DNA from: Micromonospora coxensis
Lineage (GTDB): Bacteria; Actinomycetota; Actinomycetes; Mycobacteriales; Micromonosporaceae
Assembly: GCF_900090295.1 (NCBI RefSeq)
Contig: NZ_LT607753.1
Span: 372,001-436,000 of the forward strand
Direction of reading: 5' to 3'
Length of the DNA stretch: 64,000 nt
The notes under the pieces are model-generated. The model saw nothing but the letters and a program-made list of their open reading frames with translations. It searched no databases and was not told the origin of the DNA. Each line of letters starts with the position of its first letter. Position 1 is the stretch's first letter. The translations under genes and the position numbers were made by a program. Of this stretch, positions 60,363 through 64,000 are shown piece by piece.

Positions 60363-60878
60363 ATGTCGACAGAGCGGGATTTCACCGAGTTCTACCTGGC
60401 CACGTACCGTCGCCTGGTAGGTCAGCTGTTCGTGCTGACCGGCAGCCGTCACGACGCCGAGGAACTCGCTCAGGAGGCGTTCTCCCGCGCACTGCTCCGG
60501 TGGGCGAAGATCAGCGGATACGAGGCGCCCGAGGCATGGGTACGCCGCGTCGCGTTCCACCTGGCCTTCTCCCGGCGCCGCAAGGCGTTGCGCGGTGCTC
60601 ACGCCCTGCTGCGCCTCGGCACCAGTCGCACCCACCACGACGACGGCAGTGACAGCGTCGCCGTCGTCGAGGCCCTGCGGGCGGTGCCGGTACGGCACCG
60701 ACGGGCACTGGTCCTGCACTACGTCGTCGACCTTCCCGTCCGCGACGTGGCCGCCGAGTTGGGCGTACCCGAGAACACCGTCAAGACCTGGCTGCGGCGC
60801 GGCCGCCAGCAGTTGCAGGCCGCCTTGTTGGACGACACGACGCCCACCGACGCACTCCTCCTCCACCTGCGGCCCTGA
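60363..60878 (+). CDS. SigE-family RNA polymerase sigma factor (cassette 3)
   Basis: A 171-residue SigE-family sigma factor, closest to that at 42686. Region 2: FTEFYLATYRRLVGQLFVLT and DAEELAQEAFSRALLRWAKI; region 4: LHYVVDLPVRDVAAELGVPE and TVKTWLRRGRQQLQAALL. The most variable parts of the three copies are the linker between regions 2 and 4 and the last 15 residues, while the region 4 recognition helix is the same in all three, so they may recognise the same promoter. Start ATG by alignment with cassettes 1 and 2. Divergent GerMN partner at 59395. Confidence 0.9.
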   Translation: MSTERDFTEFYLATYRRLVGQLFVLTGSRHDAEELAQEAFSRALLRWAKISGYEAPEAWVRRVAFHLAFSRRRKALRGAHALLRLGTSRTHHDDGSDSVAVVEALRAVPVRHRRALVLHYVVDLPVRDVAAELGVPENTVKTWLRRGRQQLQAALLDDTTPTDALLLHLRP

Positions 60879-60882
60879 CCGG

Positions 60883-60913
60883 CACCGCGGCACCGCGGCA
60901 CCGCGGCACCGCG
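60883..60913. repeat. 8-bp tandem repeat CACCGCGG, about four units
   Basis: CACCGCGG units begin at 60883, 60891, 60899 and 60907 (last incomplete), directly after the sigma gene stop. Confidence 0.8.
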
Positions 60914-60923
60914 AACGAGATCA

Positions 60924-60958
60924 CGCCGGTGGTGGGTGTGCGACACCCACCACCGGCG
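60924..60958. terminator. Terminator of nucleoside-hydrolase-like gene copy D
   Basis: A 16-bp perfect stem (CGCCGGTGGTGGGTGT and ACACCCACCACCGGCG) with a 3-base loop, sharing its core with the terminator of copy C at 45330-45366. Confidence 0.75.
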
Positions 60959-60977
60959 AGCCCCGGTGACTGGACGG

Positions 60978-61829
60978 CTACGAGGAGACCCGGCCGCTGC
61001 CGGGCGCGGTGAGGAAGGTGCGCAGCTTGTTGGCGTTGCCGGAGTCGTCGCCGGTGATCAGGTAGTACATCATTCCGGCGTCGGAGACGTCACCCTTCTT
61101 GTTCATGATGTTGTTGACGACGTTGTGCACGTAGCGCAGCCGCTGGTCGGAGTTGTCGGCCATCCAGGACCACTTCGCCTCGCCGCCACCGGTGCCCAGA
61201 CCGGCGTTCTGATCCGGGATCCTCTTGTACTTCACCTGCGGGAAGTCCCGACGGATGTCGGCGAGGTTCCACCGGTTGTCGTCGTCGTCGTGATTGTTGT
61301 TCCAGTCCGAGTGCGAGATCAGCGTGACATGCTGACGCGCCGCGCTGTTCGAGCCCTGCAACGCCCGGTACACCACCCCCATCGGGCCGGCACCGACCAG
61401 GCAGAGCTGGTTGGTGGCGGTGGAGGCGTCGACCGCCGAACGCAGATGGGTCACCGCCGCGTTGAGATTCGTCTGGCTGTTGCGGAAGATCCCGGCCACG
61501 TCGTAGCCGAACCGCCCGCCGACACCCTCGGTGGCGGTGACCATGTCCCGCTCCCAACTCGCCGTCGAGCTGCCCAGGTGCGAGTTGTAGTCCCAGTGCA
61601 CCAACCGCGACTGCTGCCCCCGCTCGGCGAGCAACGCCAACGCCATCGCCGACGCGCCGATGTCGTCACGATCGTGGTAGTTACCGTCCGAACTCCAGGC
61701 GATCCGCTCACAACCGAAATCGAGAGCCGGCGGCGCAGCCTGCGCAGGCTGCCCGGTCAACGCGACAACGGCACCGAGCCCGAGAGCACAGGCCGCAGCC
61801 GCGAGGCCAGGACGGGAGATCCGTGACAT
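60978..61829 (-). CDS. Secreted nucleoside-hydrolase-like protein without CBM, copy D
   Basis: A 283-residue exported protein identical to residues 1-277 of the copy at 45387 (signal peptide ending PAQAAPP, GNYHDRDDIGASAMALALLA, ISHSDWNNNHDDDD), then six unrelated residues (SGRVSS) and a stop where copy C continues into its linker and CBM6. The enzyme is therefore a single-domain secreted version. Promoter site j lies 83 bases upstream and the terminator core is shared with copy C, so the whole transcription unit was duplicated and the CBM6 part lost here or gained there. Confidence 0.78.
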   Translation of the reverse strand: MSRISRPGLAAAACALGLGAVVALTGQPAQAAPPALDFGCERIAWSSDGNYHDRDDIGASAMALALLAERGQQSRLVHWDYNSHLGSSTASWERDMVTATEGVGGRFGYDVAGIFRNSQTNLNAAVTHLRSAVDASTATNQLCLVGAGPMGVVYRALQGSNSAARQHVTLISHSDWNNNHDDDDNRWNLADIRRDFPQVKYKRIPDQNAGLGTGGGEAKWSWMADNSDQRLRYVHNVVNNIMNKKGDVSDAGMMYYLITGDDSGNANKLRTFLTAPGSGRVSS

Positions 61830-61871
61830 CAGAGGTCCTTCCAGTACGAGGGAGTAATCACCGCCCGGCCA
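60999..61871 (-). repeat. 873-bp duplication, copy 2
   Basis: Partner of 45777-46649. All translated frames across it agree between copies, so the DNA is identical or almost identical, which implies very recent duplication or gene conversion. Confidence 0.85.
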
Positions 61872-62363
61872 AGGCCGGGTACTGTCGGCCCGGCCAGGCG
61901 GCTCACAGACAGACACCCCGGTACGGGGGTGGAGGTTTCAACCGAAATCGGGGGTCCTGCTCGGGCAGGTCGGCCGCCCGGACCACGGCGAGGCCGAGCC
62001 GCCAATCCGGTCACGTACCGCTCGAACGTGTCCGGGCGCGGCGTTCCGGGCCAGGTAGCTGACCGGGTGGGCCTGTCGGGGTGGTCGCAGACCGGTCGGC
62101 ACAGGCAGCGGCCACGCCGCGTGCTCGCCCGCGCCCGCTCGGCGAGGCACGGTGGTGGTGATCTTCACCCGGGGCGCTGCCGTGGCACCCGCTGGCTACG
62201 CGGACGCGCCCACGCGGTCGCCAGGCCGGTGACGACGACGGCGCCCAGGGCCGACCTCCGGGTCCGAGTGGCGATCGGCGTTCACGTGATGCCGCCCGCA
62301 ACTGCCCGTCGGTGACGGGGTGTCGGTGCAGGCGTTGGCGCCCCGGACCTCGCCCGGCACGAA
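61830..62363. other. 534-bp intergenic region
   Basis: Apart from promoter site j and the leader of copy D nothing recognisable was seen; open frames here have no protein signature. Confidence 0.5.
61912..61939 (-). promoter_or_regulatory. GAAACC-N17-GTGTC promoter, site j
   Basis: Minus-strand GAAACC and GTGTC with a 17-base spacer, 83 bases before gene copy D; the spacer differs from site i in its first half while both signal elements are unchanged. Confidence 0.7.
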
Positions 62364-63029
62364 TCAGGAGGATTTGGCTCCCGGCGTGTACACGGCGCCG
62401 GTACGGATGTTCGGGACAGCGGCGCGGATGTGCGCGCGGGCCATCTCCTCCGCCCGATCGGCGTCGCCGGTCGCCAGCGCCTCGATGATCGCCAGGTGCT
62501 CCGGGTGCGTCTCGTGCGGGTCGCGGTAGAGCCCCGGCGCCAGGCTGGTGGTGAGGATGTGGTGCACCTCGGCGGTCCGGGTGAGCAGCGGTTCGCCGGC
62601 GAACTCCAGCAGCGCCCGGTGGAAGGCGACGTCGGCCTGGTAGTACGCCTCCGCGGAGCCGGTCTCGGTGAGTTGCTCGTACGCGTCCTGGAACAACACC
62701 CGCAGGCGGGCCAGCTCGGCCCGGCTGACCCGGTGCGCGGCGAGGCGGCAGGCCAGCCCCTCCAACACGGCCCGGATCTCGAACACCGCGGTCATCCGGT
62801 CCGCGTCGAAGCCCACCGCGTGCCAGCCGCGCGGGCCCGCGGCGACCAGCCCCTCACCCTCCAACCGGGCCAGGGCCCGGCGGACCGGTGTGCGACTCAC
62901 CCCGAGCGCGACGGCCACCTCGCTCTGGTTGACCGGTTGCCCCGCGGGAATCTCGCCGTTGAGCAGCATCTCGCGCACCCGCTGGTAGGTGCTCTCCTCC
63001 ACCGGCAGGTAGCTCGTCTCAGCGCTCAC
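62364..63029 (-). CDS. GntR family regulator (FadR-type)
   Basis: A 221-residue regulator: winged helix at about 8-72 (YQRVREMLLNGEIPAGQPVN with VAVALGVSRTPVRRALARLE) and an all-helical FCD effector domain (about 80-212) with the metal-type acidic/His residues in YYQADVAFHRALLEFAGEPL and HPEHLAIIEALATGD. The GTG start overlaps the stop of the upstream dehydrogenase gene by four bases, so it probably controls that sugar or polyol catabolic operon. Confidence 0.9.
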   Translation of the reverse strand: MSAETSYLPVEESTYQRVREMLLNGEIPAGQPVNQSEVAVALGVSRTPVRRALARLEGEGLVAAGPRGWHAVGFDADRMTAVFEIRAVLEGLACRLAAHRVSRAELARLRVLFQDAYEQLTETGSAEAYYQADVAFHRALLEFAGEPLLTRTAEVHHILTTSLAPGLYRDPHETHPEHLAIIEALATGDADRAEEMARAHIRAAVPNIRTGAVYTPGAKSS

Positions 63030-64000
63030 GGCAGCCTCTCGCCCGCAGGTTCCGGCACGCCCGCCGCACGATCGGCACGGATCCGCACCGCCCGTCCTAG
63101 TGCGGCTGACTGGTAACAGGCCTCCACCACCTGCATCGTACGGACATAGTCCGTGGCGGGAGTCTCCGCCTCCGCACCGCCGCGCAGGGCGTCGACGAAG
63201 TTCTGCTGCGCGGCGATCGCGCAGCCGCCCTTCCAGCCGTCCGGCATCCGGTAGGCGTGCCGCAGCACCTGACCGTCGCGCCGCAGCACCGTCATCGTGC
63301 CGTCGTCGGCCACCTCCAGCGTGGCTTCCGTGCCCTCCACCGACATCGTTCCGTACGCCAGGCTGCGTACCGTCCGCGCGACCGCGGAGCGGTCGGCGTC
63401 GTACACGACGATGCCGCCCCGGCTGGTGTGCAGCACGGCGACGACGAGATCCTCGCCGGCCACGGCCGGGTTGACGGTCGCTGTCGTGCACTGCACCTTG
63501 TCGATCTCACCGAACAGGAAGCGGGTGGTGTCGATGTAGTGCACGCCGGTCTCGAACAGCACCAGCCGCGGCATGTCGGCGAAGTAGGGCTGGTCCGGGT
63601 AGGGGTGTTCCCCCCAGCCGTCCCCCGGCCGCATCCGCATGGTGGTGTGGAACGGCTGTCCGACCACCCCGGCGTCGATGAGCTTCTTCGTCTCCCGGTA
63701 CCACGGCTGCCAGCGCCAGTTCTCGTTGACCACGAGCGGCACCCCGTGCCGGTGTGCCAGCTCCGCCAGCTCGGCGGCCTCCGCCACCGTCGCGGCCAGC
63801 GGCTTCTGGCACAGGACCGGCAGGCCGCGGGTCACCGCGTACCGGATCAGGTCTCCGTGGGTGGCCGGCGGCGTGCAGATGTCCAGGAAGTCGGGCCGCA
63901 CGGCGTCGATCGCCGCGGCCAGGTCGATTCCCGCCCAGCCCACGCCGGCGTCGCGTGCCACCGCGCCGACGCGGGCCCGGTCGCGGTGCCCGACCAGCCC
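63026..64000 (-). CDS. Gfo/Idh/MocA family oxidoreductase, N terminus outside window
   Basis: NAD(P)-dependent sugar or inositol dehydrogenase-like protein. The frame is open to the right edge, so the Rossmann glycine motif is missing; 324 residues remain. LDICTPPATHGDLIRYAVTR and LPVLCQKPLAATVAEAAELA carry the family EKP-type motif (here QKP), NENWRWQPWY follows, and FETGVHYIDTTRFLFGEIDK has the conserved Gly/His/Asp motif of the catalytic domain. The Glu of the EKP motif is Gln here. It is translationally coupled to the downstream GntR regulator; substrate unknown. Confidence 0.88.
   Translation of the reverse strand, partial: GLVGHRDRARVGAVARDAGVGWAGIDLAAAIDAVRPDFLDICTPPATHGDLIRYAVTRGLPVLCQKPLAATVAEAAELAELAHRHGVPLVVNENWRWQPWYRETKKLIDAGVVGQPFHTTMRMRPGDGWGEHPYPDQPYFADMPRLVLFETGVHYIDTTRFLFGEIDKVQCTTATVNPAVAGEDLVVAVLHTSRGGIVVYDADRSAVARTVRSLAYGTMSVEGTEATLEVADDGTMTVLRRDGQVLRHAYRMPDGWKGGCAIAAQQNFVDALRGGAEAETPATDYVRTMQVVEACYQSAALGRAVRIRADRAAGVPEPAGERLP

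Noticed and set aside
61938..62301. Open frames on both strands between copy D and the GntR gene
   Set aside because: Composition typical of non-coding GC-rich DNA, no motif and no start signal.

Overview
The window is very GC-rich actinobacterial DNA. Codon use, the SigE-type sigma factors, GTG starts with 4-base stop/start overlaps, and the mix of narGHJI with secreted CBM2 cellulases suggest a Micromonospora-like member of the Micromonosporaceae; this assignment is inferred from gene content, not from a marker gene. No rRNA, tRNA, CRISPR array, transposase or phage gene was recognised.

Region 1 (1-20 kb) is a nitrogen-oxide and sulfur respiration block. It holds the 3' part of a sulfide:quinone oxidoreductase, then a leftward operon (HTH regulator with SufR-like cysteines, NnrS-like membrane protein, second polytopic membrane protein, NirK-like multicopper oxidase with an extra cupredoxin domain, YwiC-like protein). 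Two hemerythrin proteins, cysE-cysK, a radical SAM/SPASM protein, narGHJI and a NarK transporter follow.

Region 2 (20-23 kb) has an SDR gene and divergent TetR regulator with twin operators, then the first of three paralogous cassettes made of a SigE-family sigma factor and a divergent GerMN-domain membrane protein (others at 41.7-43.2 and 59.4-60.9 kb). All three sigma genes have the same promoter, TTGACG-N17-TA(G/C)(G/C)GT (the third has TACGGT).

Region 3 (22.8-46.6 kb and 56-62 kb) is a secretome: GH5, GH6, AA10 LPMO, GH43-CBM6, GH114, a GH49-like enzyme, two paralogous beta-helix proteins, four nucleoside-hydrolase-like proteins, a CBM2 Cip1-like protein and a subtilase, with a LacI regulator and a Ser/Thr kinase. 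CebR-type boxes (TGGGAGCGCTTCCA) mark the GH5 and GH6 promoters. A separate promoter, GAAAC(C/G)-N17-GTG(T/C), occurs ten times with an exact 17-base spacer; nine copies precede non-cellulase secreted genes and one is an orphan. This looks like an undescribed alternative-sigma regulon for extracellular polysaccharide attack, and the three sigma cassettes lying among its targets are the obvious candidate regulators.

Region 4 (46.7-56 kb) is a two-component system with a MacAB-type ABC exporter, two adaptor proteins, a secreted alpha/beta hydrolase and a small OB-like membrane protein; 11-bp GCTCC-type direct repeats precede several of these genes. An 873-bp stretch covering a nucleoside-hydrolase-like gene appears identical at 45777-46649 and 60999-61871, one copy having a CBM6 domain and the other not. 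The window ends in a GntR regulator coupled to a truncated Gfo/Idh/MocA oxidoreductase.
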